Of a stretch of DNA of 5,497 bases, positions 1 to 5,497 are shown piece by piece; position 1 is the first letter of the stretch, and every line of letters starts with the position of its first letter. Source of the stretch: Lentisphaerota bacterium. GTDB lineage: Bacteria > Verrucomicrobiota > Kiritimatiellia > RFP12 > UBA3636. A program made the translations under genes and the position numbers. The stretch lies in contig JAAZFF010000151.1 of assembly GCA_012511845.1 (NCBI GenBank), positions 1 through 5,497 of the forward strand, in the 5' to 3' direction. The notes below the pieces were generated by a model. It was not told the DNA's origin. It saw nothing but the letters and a program-made list of their open reading frames with translations, and searched no databases.

Positions 1-2663
1 AGATAAAGCCCATCCGTAGTTATATATGAATAGCGTCCATGATTTCCATTAAGAACCGTAACATCGGAAACATCGTCAAGCGGCGCACATCCCAGGAAGA
101 ACAAGTTACCCTGCATAACACCCCTTTCAGGGAGAGGCGCCTTATGGGAACCATGTACTCCCACCCATTGGTTTAGAAGACGCCAGCGGAGTTTCCCATC
201 GCGACCGTAGGCAAGCATCCACGGATCACCGTTCTGCAACGTCACCCCGAAACGGTCTACAGTGCTTTCCGCTATAGTCGTTTGTTTATAGGGTGTTGAC
301 GCAATCCGCGGAGCGGAGTCGATCGTCTCGCGCAGCGGAGAGTATCGTGGTGCCCCGCTCTCATGCCATCCGCGCGGACTCAAATTTACAAGAATATTCG
401 TCTTTCCATCTATATTGACACCGAAGGTGAAGTCCAAACCCTGGCTGTTGGTGCCCCATCGCGTGCCGGTACATCGCCAATCGACGTCGAGCACATCAAA
501 CTCTTCAGCCTGGCAAATTCCATCACCGTTCAGATCTACCCAGAGAACACCTCTCCCCCCGACCCTCCCATCTGCCGGATCCTCTATGCCTGCGGCAGCT
601 AATGCATCCAGAAATGCCTGCGGCGGCTCCCAGCCGCAACCATATCGCCATGAAGCAATATTGGAAAATGCGGCAAGATCACGCAGAGAGCCATCCTCCT
701 GAAACTCTGATATTGTTTGTATAAATCCGCTTCCGACAAGAAATGTCCGCTTGTCGCGATGCTCATAGCGGTAGCGATACGCCCAATTGTAGAAACCGCC
801 GAAGTGCCCCTCCTCCGCAAAGAAAACACTCACCGGTTCCGGCGGAGAAACATCATCTGTTCCATGCGGATCCAGTTGCCATTCACAGCCCATGCCTACC
901 CAGCGCATGGAATCGGCACTGTCGAATCCTCCGCCGGATCCCCCGTATGGAGGATTGCCGAAGCGCTCATCAACCACAGCACCACTCTCAAGATCAAACT
1001 GGAGAAAACGTTTCGGCTGCTGCCTGTCCTCGGTCACAACAAGCCTGTCACCGAATACGGCTATCCCCCGGGGACGAACCAGACGCTCCGGCACATACTT
1101 ACCGGAGTATGGCCCACCTCCTGTACCATAGCGACCAAACTCCTGCCCGTCAGCAGTATACGCTACTATCTGATGAGCCGTACTATCGGTAACATAAAAG
1201 TTCCCTTCAGTATCGGCTGCAAGACCCCGCAGATCATGCCCCGGAAGTACTGCCTTTTCAGTTAGCTCCCCTGTTTGAATAGACAGTCTCAACACACGAT
1301 CACCGCTGACAACCAGCAGGGAATCACCTGAAACAGCAACAGCACCCACTTCGGGAACTTCTATCCTGTCTACCTGATCGCCTGTGTTTTTATCGAACAC
1401 CAGCACTCCACCTGCCGGACGGTAGCCAACATATAGACGATCCTCCCTTAGAGCCAGTCCGTTCAGCCCGAGCGGATCGCGGCGCGACGCTTCATATTCA
1501 AAGATGCGGTGGAACTGTCCCTTTTCAGGAAATTGAACTACACGTCCTGATGTAATGTTTATACGCGTCAGCGTAGCAAAATGCGGTCCTGCCCAATCGG
1601 GATTATGCCTTGCGTTAGCCTGATCTTTGGAAGTGTCGGCTCCTGCATTCACTGCATAAAGGTAAGTTTCATCAGCGGCAATAACAGCGGCGCCATGCGG
1701 TGTGCCGTGAGGAAAGTTATAACCGTAGACCCATTCGCCTTCGGCGTTATAGCTTATGACGGCATAGCCGCCCTCCGAGAGCGGTGCCGCTACGAAAAAG
1801 AGTTTATCGTTGACACACGCATCGCGAAACCACCCGTGGTTGGAGGCAAAAGGTCTCAGCCCCTTGTCTCTGCCGTTTGCATACATGCGCAAATATTCTG
1901 CCGTTATGCCGGGATGATGTATCGAACGCCATGTATATGTGCCGGGAACAACAAGATTGCCGTCTTCATCACAGCCATCCCAGATAATGCGCTGCTTCCC
2001 GGAGGAAGCCGAAGCGCCCGTAACAAGGTTGCGAACTCTGTTGCCCGCCTTATCTTCTATTACCACAGTCATCTTCCCGTCCATCGGCTGAACGAGATTG
2101 AGAGCAATAGCATTACGCTGATCTTCAACAGATTGACGGTATGAGCCCAGATCTATTTTGCTCCAACTCAAAAAATTATCCACAGACAAGTCAACGAACG
2201 GAGATCTGCCGGGGGTGACCAAGTAACGCTCTATGCGGACGGGCTTATCCCATCCGCTTCTGAACCATGCGCCCGACATGGCAAGGTGGATTGAGTCCGG
2301 CTCACCGGCTTCACCCAATTCACTCCAGGAAACAGTTACTTTTCCATGCCAGCCGGTTGATTCTCTTGAAATCCGTTTTAAAGGAACGTCCCGCAACACT
2401 GCACCCGAAGCCCCTATGCCCGCTGTGAGAACCGGCGGGAGATCAGCCCCGATCGTCGGGTCAACTTCAACATTCAGAACAATTCCTTTTTTATTGAAAG
2501 TCAATGCATATCTCAGGGAGGGCTGAATTTCGTTTCCCGCTTCCGTGAATACTTGCGCCGATGCACAAAATGACATGAGGGTGCATGATGCAAACAGGAA
2601 GACGATCAGATGACGCAGCAGCATCTTCATTGTACATGATTCAAATTGTAATCGTAAATTCAT
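1..2663 (-). CDS. Large secreted FlgD-Ig / beta-propeller protein, C-terminus beyond window
   Basis: I translated one uninterrupted frame of 887 codons that runs off the left edge, so the protein is longer than this. The start at 2663 is chosen because GAGGAG lies 7 nt upstream; an in-frame ATG at 2630 has no such site. Residues 1-36 form a signal peptide: a hydrophobic core (LIVFLFASC) with predicted cleavage after FCASA. Residues about 37-180 look like a beta-rich domain. Residues about 185-248 match the FlgD-like Ig pattern (VVIEDKAGNRVRNLV, then IIWDGCDEDGN and VPGTYTWR). From about 260 to 660 there are repeated short strands typical of a beta-propeller with NHL/SMP-30-like blades (for example LRGLAADTEGNFYVTDS at about 478). 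Residues 710-721 (DLNGDGICQAEE) resemble an EF-hand or dockerin calcium loop. No catalytic motif was recognised, so a binding or scaffold role outside the cytoplasm is an inference. It is the last visible gene of the operon, one base after the SGNH hydrolase gene. Confidence 0.85.
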   Translation of the reverse strand, partial: MNLRLQFESCTMKMLLRHLIVFLFASCTLMSFCASAQVFTEAGNEIQPSLRYALTFNKKGIVLNVEVDPTIGADLPPVLTAGIGASGAVLRDVPLKRISRESTGWHGKVTVSWSELGEAGEPDSIHLAMSGAWFRSGWDKPVRIERYLVTPGRSPFVDLSVDNFLSWSKIDLGSYRQSVEDQRNAIALNLVQPMDGKMTVVIEDKAGNRVRNLVTGASASSGKQRIIWDGCDEDGNLVVPGTYTWRSIHHPGITAEYLRMYANGRDKGLRPFASNHGWFRDACVNDKLFFVAAPLSEGGYAVISYNAEGEWVYGYNFPHGTPHGAAVIAADETYLYAVNAGADTSKDQANARHNPDWAGPHFATLTRINITSGRVVQFPEKGQFHRIFEYEASRRDPLGLNGLALREDRLYVGYRPAGGVLVFDKNTGDQVDRIEVPEVGAVAVSGDSLLVVSGDRVLRLSIQTGELTEKAVLPGHDLRGLAADTEGNFYVTDSTAHQIVAYTADGQEFGRYGTGGGPYSGKYVPERLVRPRGIAVFGDRLVVTEDRQQPKRFLQFDLESGAVVDERFGNPPYGGSGGGFDSADSMRWVGMGCEWQLDPHGTDDVSPPEPVSVFFAEEGHFGGFYNWAYRYRYEHRDKRTFLVGSGFIQTISEFQEDGSLRDLAAFSNIASWRYGCGWEPPQAFLDALAAAGIEDPADGRVGGRGVLWVDLNGDGICQAEEFDVLDVDWRCTGTRWGTNSQGLDFTFGVNIDGKTNILVNLSPRGWHESGAPRYSPLRETIDSAPRIASTPYKQTTIAESTVDRFGVTLQNGDPWMLAYGRDGKLRWRLLNQWVGVHGSHKAPLPERGVMQGNLFFLGCAPLDDVSDVTVLNGNHGRYSYITTDGLY

Positions 2664-2664
2664 C

Positions 2665-3921
2665 TCATAGCTCCTCTATTATTATGGAATGTTGCACCGG
2701 CACCACTTCATCACGTGATTTTTGACGCAACATATCTGCTTTTTTAAAAATTGATGATTCCAGCGTCTTTACTTCTTCACCATTTTCAGGGAACTGACTG
2801 GAAAGTGACCGAAGGGATCTAAGAAGATTTTTAATGGCAGTTGTTTCGTACGCCTGCTGTGCTCTCACTGCTGCCATTACACGCTCAAATGGAGCTTTAA
2901 ACGGGTGATCGATAAAATCAGCTGCAAGGTTTACACCCGCCTCCAGTTCTGCCTTTTCGTATTCGCGGGAAGCGACACCCCAGGTGATTTTAGCCCGTGC
3001 AGGAGCATTGTCTATAATGAGTAAATATCTGTTCAAATCTTCATTAAAGGGCATACATTGTGCAATGCCCCAGCGTGAGTCGTTCTTCGGCGCACCGTCA
3101 TGATAAAATGGGTAGCGCACAGATTCAATCTGTATCACGCCATCTTTTACATCGAGTATTTTCTGTTCGGTATCGCATTCAGCTTTTCCTGTTGCAAAAT
3201 CAAAGGTAATCTTCCCGATATTGCCGTCGCAACCTAAAGCTTTCAAAAAAGCATACGCCATCGGGAGATGCCCGTTGGAGCGGGGATGCACCCCGTCTCC
3301 CGCAAGAGCATAGTTTTCGCCATATTCAGCCTGTGCATTGTTAAGGGCGGTCATCATTGCCTCATAAACATCTGCAAAGATAACTCCTTCGCTTTCTGCC
3401 ACTTCTTTCGCAGCATCCGCCAGAGCCCGTAGCGTTTCGTTGTACTCTTCGTCTGAGCTCGACCCTCGACGATAACTGACTGGATCCACAATACCCGGCG
3501 AACCGACAACTATCGTTCGAATTCCCGCCTCCTTCATGAGGTTGACGATCTTTACCATGTTCGCACGGTAATTATTAACAGTTGCTTCATTAACTGCCCT
3601 GTAACCGCCATCGTTCATTCCATAGCAGGTTGTAGCCACCATCGGCTTGAAAGGCACTACATCGGCATCAAAGCGTTTCACAAACCCTCCGGCAGTCTCT
3701 CCCGACCATCCGAACTGCACTGAGTTCAAATTTTCTGCAGGTTGACATGCCAGCAGATACGCCTGGATAACTGCGGAATAATCTTTCTGCTCTGTTATAG
3801 AATCACCGCAGATTGCCACAAGATCACCGGGCAGCAATTGCCCGAACGCATAAAACACTGTTGTGCTTATTAAAACAAATCCTGCTATCGCAGCGATATA
3901 TCTGTTGATCGCTTTTATCAT
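2665..3921 (-). CDS. Secreted SGNH/GDSL-family hydrolase (probable carbohydrate esterase)
   Basis: This 418-residue protein has a signal peptide (MIKAINRY, then a hydrophobic stretch to about residue 27, likely cleavage after YAFG). The SGNH catalytic blocks are all present in order: block I ICGDSITE with nucleophile Ser41, block II FGWSGET with an oxyanion Gly around 71-74, block III YGMND with Asn103, and block V DGVHP with Asp209 and His212. The hydrolase domain spans about 30-230. A beta-rich region (about 235-330) and a mostly helical, charged C-terminal tail (about 335-405) follow. Family members hydrolyse ester bonds, often acetyl groups on polysaccharides; the true substrate cannot be read from sequence. 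The gene starts with a one-base overlap (TAATG) on the preceding carbohydrate-binding gene and ends one base before the next start, so it sits mid-operon. All key residues are intact. Confidence 0.9.
   Translation of the reverse strand: MIKAINRYIAAIAGFVLISTTVFYAFGQLLPGDLVAICGDSITEQKDYSAVIQAYLLACQPAENLNSVQFGWSGETAGGFVKRFDADVVPFKPMVATTCYGMNDGGYRAVNEATVNNYRANMVKIVNLMKEAGIRTIVVGSPGIVDPVSYRRGSSSDEEYNETLRALADAAKEVAESEGVIFADVYEAMMTALNNAQAEYGENYALAGDGVHPRSNGHLPMAYAFLKALGCDGNIGKITFDFATGKAECDTEQKILDVKDGVIQIESVRYPFYHDGAPKNDSRWGIAQCMPFNEDLNRYLLIIDNAPARAKITWGVASREYEKAELEAGVNLAADFIDHPFKAPFERVMAAVRAQQAYETTAIKNLLRSLRSLSSQFPENGEEVKTLESSIFKKADMLRQKSRDEVVPVQHSIIIEEL
2671..2676 (-). promoter_or_regulatory. Ribosome binding site GAGGAG for the large propeller protein
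   Basis: GAGGAG sits 7 nt upstream of the ATG at 2663 and lies inside the last glutamate codons of the SGNH hydrolase gene, whose stop is TGAGATG relative to the next start. This decides the start at 2663 over the in-frame ATG at 2630, and suggests that ribosomes finishing the hydrolase gene re-initiate on the next one. Confidence 0.7.
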
Positions 3922-4781
3922 TACTCTGTCCTTTGTGTGGAGGGTTGTGAAACCAGTTTAAGTTTCCAAAGCAGTTCCGGATCACCTTTTATATTAATCC
4001 CTATTCGAAATGGTGCATACCCCACGTTGTATGCCCTGAAGAAAAAGGAGTTCCATCCTTTACGCAACTCTATCGGTCTTTCCACAGCAAGGCAGTGCCT
4101 CCATCCTGTTTCCGGCTCCTGATATGCCTTGTGGGGAATTTCTATGGAGACATCATTTATGCGCCATCGAATATGCGTCATCTTGTGACCGAGAAAACCT
4201 ATTGTGTATGTTGCATCCTCAGGACTGTAAACCCATGTGGAGCCATACCAGACCTGTGATCCGCTGCCGAGGACAACCCTGGCATCCATATCTTCAACAG
4301 TAGCATGCTTCCATGCGACACGTCGGGGATCGGTCCACCATCCCCTGATCATTTCACCCGTGTATTCGGCTTTTAAATCTGCGACACCATCATCAGGAGG
4401 ATATTTTGCCGCCTCAAAAAATCTGCTTACCTCCTCCTTGTTGCGAGGATCCCAGTTGAATGCCTCTGCCCCGGGACCGCCGAACGGTCCGCATATCATC
4501 CACTCTCTTGCAATAACACCGTCTGTCAAACCTACAAACTGTGCCTGCGCCCAACTGCCGGGATAGAGCCGTGCTTCACTCGGCTCATCGTATGTTTCCC
4601 GATTGGCAGAACCATCCTGATTGACCCACCAGAACTTGTTATGCCCCCCAAGATTAGCATCGAAATTTGCGAGTGTACGTGTGTCTCCGAAAAATGGCTC
4701 CTCCATGGCAGGGATAGCCGTACGCGGTATTGATGCAGCAATAACAAACCCGTTTCCATCCTCATCCACATCAGCGCCCAT
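3921..4781 (-). CDS. Carbohydrate-binding (DOMON/CBM9-like plus jelly-roll) protein, 5'-truncated
   Basis: The open frame encodes 286 residues but begins in mid-domain. Residues 1-82 match the C-terminal half of a DOMON/CBM9-like sugar-binding domain: DEDGNGFVIAASIPR, then the run NLGGHNKFWWVNQDGSANRE and DEPSEARLYPGSWA. Residues about 90-280 resemble a galactose-binding-like beta-sandwich seen in planctomycete and Kiritimatiellota glycan proteins: WMICGPF at 94-100, STWVYSPEDATY near 181-192, and LRKGWNSFFFRAYN near 239-252. No signal peptide is present, although both downstream partners are secreted, so the natural N-terminus is missing. The ATG at 4781 has AAGGGG 5 nt upstream, but this site spans the junction with a recombinase fragment and may be accidental; an in-frame TGA lies a short way upstream. 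The intact protein was probably an extracytoplasmic polysaccharide-binding or glycan-active protein whose N-terminal domains are lost here. Domain names come from pattern recognition, not a profile search. Confidence 0.7.
   Translation of the reverse strand: MGADVDEDGNGFVIAASIPRTAIPAMEEPFFGDTRTLANFDANLGGHNKFWWVNQDGSANRETYDEPSEARLYPGSWAQAQFVGLTDGVIAREWMICGPFGGPGAEAFNWDPRNKEEVSRFFEAAKYPPDDGVADLKAEYTGEMIRGWWTDPRRVAWKHATVEDMDARVVLGSGSQVWYGSTWVYSPEDATYTIGFLGHKMTHIRWRINDVSIEIPHKAYQEPETGWRHCLAVERPIELRKGWNSFFFRAYNVGYAPFRIGINIKGDPELLWKLKLVSQPSTQRTE
3929..3934 (-). promoter_or_regulatory. Ribosome binding site AAAGGA for the SGNH hydrolase
   Basis: AAAGGA lies 7 nt upstream of the ATG at 3921 and is embedded in the final codons of the preceding gene. 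Together with the TAATG stop/start overlap it supports translational coupling of the two genes. Confidence 0.7.
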
Positions 4782-4783
4782 CT

Positions 4784-4966
4784 TTACCCCTTTGGCAACG
4801 CCACTCGCACATATCCTTCATCCATGTTGACGTCCGCCCATTCCATGCGCATGATTTCCGCAGTGCGCACTCCGGCAAAAAAGCCGAGCGCAAAGTATAC
4901 GCCGGCACCGCTTGATGGCGGGGAGGATTCAACCCGGCGCATTATCGCCTCGACTTTGCAGGGAGG
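4784..4966 (-). pseudogene. Tyrosine recombinase (phage-integrase family) internal fragment
   Basis: About 60 residues in the frame of the chimeric ORF read as the start of an integrase catalytic domain: KVEAIMRRVES, then ALGFFAGVRTAEIMRMEW and ADVNMDEGYVRV. The GVRTAE segment carries the first catalytic arginine (Arg79 of the chimeric ORF). The remaining catalytic residues (Lys, HxxR and the Tyr nucleophile) and the N-terminal arm and core-binding domains are missing, so this piece cannot recombine DNA. It ends at LPKG followed by TAA, exactly at the join to the truncated carbohydrate-binding gene. This style of integrase resembles copies I associate with Lentisphaerota and Kiritimatiellota, which is an inference. 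The left boundary near 4966 is estimated from where the protein similarity changes. Confidence 0.75.
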
Positions 4967-5101
4967 GAAGAAGGCCAGGCACACGATCCACACCGAGGCG
5001 GAACTCCCGAAGTACGGCAGCACGAGCCGCCCCGAGAAAGGCTGCACGTAGAACAGCAAAAAGGCGCTTAAAAGCAGGGACGGGATGGCGACGCGTTTCA
5101 T
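4784..5101 (-). CDS. Chimeric ORF: spermidine-synthase-like N-terminus fused to recombinase fragment
   Basis: From the ATG at 5101 this frame gives 105 residues. Residues 1-45 (SLLLSAFLLFYVQPFSGRLV, then LPYFGSSASVWIVCLAFF) match the first membrane segments of large spermidine-synthase-like membrane proteins, where the pattern LLF-VQP-GK-LP-FGG-VW is characteristic. Residues about 46-105 switch in frame to a tyrosine recombinase. The rest of the spermidine-synthase-like protein, including its aminopropyltransferase domain, is absent. I chose 5101 because the family-like N-terminus begins there, GGAAG-type purines (AAAGGAAG) lie upstream, and the longer frame from 5227 would translate the terminator. 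It is unlikely to be a functional enzyme. It may be a recombination scar or an assembly junction. Confidence 0.55.
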   Translation of the reverse strand: MKRVAIPSLLLSAFLLFYVQPFSGRLVLPYFGSSASVWIVCLAFFPPCKVEAIMRRVESSPPSSGAGVYFALGFFAGVRTAEIMRMEWADVNMDEGYVRVALPKG

Positions 5102-5111
5102 GCGGGAGGGG

Positions 5112-5132
5112 CTTCCTTTCGCGGGCATTGTA
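5112..5132 (-). promoter_or_regulatory. Possible -10 box and ribosome binding site for the chimeric ORF
   Basis: TACAAT (5127-5132, read on the minus strand) resembles a sigma-70 -10 element and is followed by AAAGGAAG (5112-5119), 10 nt before the ATG at 5101. I see no convincing -35 hexamer at normal spacing, because that region is occupied by a GC-rich hairpin. The predicted leader would be only about 20 nt. Treat this as a candidate only. Confidence 0.35.
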
Positions 5133-5138
5133 GCACGG

Positions 5139-5158
5139 GCTGGCCGCTTGCGGCTAGC
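5139..5158. repeat. Short inverted repeat (9-bp arms, 2-nt spacer)
   Basis: GCTGGCCGC and GCGGCTAGC flank a TT spacer and pair except for one G:T position. The right arm contains GCGGCTAG, the same word found in the two CTAGCCGCTAG repeats at 5227-5251, so the same sequence family borders the terminator on both sides. It overlaps the place where a -35 element would be expected for the chimeric ORF. No function is clear. Confidence 0.5.
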
Positions 5159-5183
5159 CTGAAAGCAACGGAAAAAAGCCCAG

Positions 5184-5217
5184 AAAAAAGCGCCTTGCTT
5201 TCGCCAAGCGCTTTTTC
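5184..5217 (-). terminator. Rho-independent terminator, probably bidirectional
   Basis: AAAAAGCGC (5185-5193) pairs with GCGCTTTTT (5208-5216); after a bulged base, TTG pairs with CAA, leaving a short loop around CTTTCGC. Read on the minus strand the stem is followed by a run of six Ts (GCGCTTTTTTC). Read on the plus strand it is followed by TTTTTC. It lies 60 nt after the stop of the anchor-tail gene and before the chimeric ORF, so it should end the upstream minus-strand transcript. Confidence 0.8.
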
Positions 5218-5226
5218 TTTGTGGCA

Positions 5227-5251
5227 CTAGCCGCTAGACCCTAGCCGCTAG
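5227..5251. repeat. Tandem pair of CTAGCCGCTAG palindromic words
   Basis: CTAGCCGCTAG occurs at 5227-5237 and again at 5241-5251, with a 3-nt spacer (ACC). Each copy is a palindrome around one central base. Four CTAG tetramers fall within 25 bases and a fifth at 5154-5157; I saw none elsewhere in the window by eye. This could be a protein-binding or recombination site, or part of a longer repeat family. Nothing in the sequence decides among these. Confidence 0.6.
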
Positions 5252-5256
5252 CCCCT

Positions 5257-5280
5257 GTAAGCTGCGCGTGCGCAGCTTAC
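5257..5280. repeat. Perfect palindrome at the stop codon of the anchor-tail gene
   Basis: GTAAGCTGCGC (5257-5267) and GCGCAGCTTAC (5270-5280) are perfect inverted copies separated by GT. On the minus strand the left arm of the hairpin includes the last lysine codon and TAA stop of the anchor-tail gene. No T-run follows, so it is not a classical terminator; it may protect the mRNA 3' end or act as a binding or recombination site. A true terminator follows at 5184-5217. Confidence 0.7.
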
Positions 5281-5497
5281 TTCCGGCGGCGGATCAGCAG
5301 CGCGAGACCCGCGAGGGCCAGCGCGGCCGGCGCTACCGCGCCGCCTGTGGCCGGTGCCGCAGAAAACTGCCCTTCTCATCCGTGACCGAAGGCGCATCGG
5401 GGACAAGCGCCCAGTTTACCGGACGCGCCAGGCGCTCTGGATAGACGAGCGACACGGGTTCCTCCGAGAAGAACACCCACGAGGAGCCCAGCAGCGC
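5277..5497 (-). pseudogene. 3' end of a surface-anchored protein with C-terminal sorting tail, frameshifted
   Basis: The tail frame ends at TAA (5277-5279) and encodes FSAAPATGG, a hydrophobic helix (AVAPAALALAGLALLI) and a basic RRRK terminus. This three-part layout is that of PEP-CTERM-like or sortase-type C-terminal anchoring signals; APATGG is close to LPxTG but lacks the leucine. Upstream, the tail frame meets a TGA at 5376-5378. The neighbouring frame is open from the window edge and reads as sensible protein (SSWVFFSEEPVSLVYPERLA, then NWALVPDAPSVTDEKG) before running to TAG at 5333-5335. A one-base loss around 5369-5380, most simply in the GGG run at 5370-5372, would join the two. The main body of the protein lies outside the window and I do not recognise its family. 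The break may be a real mutation, a sequencing error or, less likely, programmed frameshifting. Confidence 0.6.

Noticed and set aside
717..2144. Plus-strand open frames of up to 187 codons (717-1265, 1581-2144 and shorter ones)
   Set aside because: They lie antisense to a continuous 887-codon minus-strand frame with signal peptide and domain motifs; their translations show no domain and have biased, low-sense composition.
2628..2630. ATG at 2630 as the start of the large propeller protein
   Set aside because: It would give a neater short signal peptide, but it lacks a ribosome binding site, whereas the in-frame ATG at 2663 has GAGGAG at 7 nt and a one-base gap to the previous gene.
4824..5133. 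Plus-strand frames opposite the chimeric ORF (4824-5051 and 4912-5133)
   Set aside because: They are arginine- and serine-rich shadows of a GC-rich coding strand with no recognisable motif.
4784..5227. Longer 147-codon version of the chimeric ORF starting at 5227
   Set aside because: Its first 42 residues would translate a rho-independent terminator and hairpin; family-like protein begins at the ATG at 5101.
5139..5280. CRISPR array or tandem repeat array
   Set aside because: There are only two short copies with a 3-nt spacer and no unique spacers, so it is not a CRISPR array.
1..5497. tRNA, rRNA or riboswitch genes
   Set aside because: No cloverleaf, conserved rRNA stretch or riboswitch-like leader was recognised by eye on either strand.

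Overview
Every gene I can support is on the minus strand, so the window reads biologically from right to left. No organism is named by the sequence. A family of secreted glycan-associated proteins (DOMON/CBM9-like, SGNH esterase, FlgD-Ig plus beta-propeller), a tyrosine-recombinase fragment and a C-terminal anchoring tail together suggest a Gram-negative of the PVC superphylum (Kiritimatiellota, Lentisphaerota or Planctomycetota), probably from a metagenome. That placement is an inference from protein style, not a measurement.

Left part (1 to about 4785, mixed GC near 50 percent): a tight three-gene operon. In transcription order it holds a 5'-truncated carbohydrate-binding protein (3921-4781), a complete secreted SGNH/GDSL hydrolase (2665-3921), and a very large secreted protein (2663 to beyond the left edge) with a FlgD-like Ig domain, beta-propeller/NHL-type repeats and an EF-hand-like calcium loop. 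The first two genes overlap by one base (TAATG) and the last two are one base apart (TGAGATG). Each downstream gene has its Shine-Dalgarno inside the end of the previous gene, so translation is probably coupled. The operon looks like an extracytoplasmic module for binding and de-esterifying a complex polysaccharide. The large gene has no stop across 2.66 kb and would be missed by callers that require both ends.

Middle (about 4784-5101): a 105-codon chimeric ORF. Its N-terminal 45 residues are the first membrane segments of a spermidine-synthase-like protein. They run in frame into about 60 residues from the catalytic domain of a tyrosine recombinase (Arg box GVRTAE), which stops exactly where the truncated carbohydrate-binding gene begins. 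Three unrelated gene pieces thus meet within 200 bases: either a recombination or insertion scar, or a chimeric metagenome assembly.

Right part (about 5102-5497, locally up to 80 percent GC): a structured intergenic region with a rho-independent terminator, two copies of CTAGCCGCTAG, a hairpin and a perfect 11-bp-arm palindrome. It is followed by the 3' end of a gene whose product ends in a C-terminal tail of the form APATGG, hydrophobic helix, RRRK. That gene appears broken by a one-base frameshift just before the tail.
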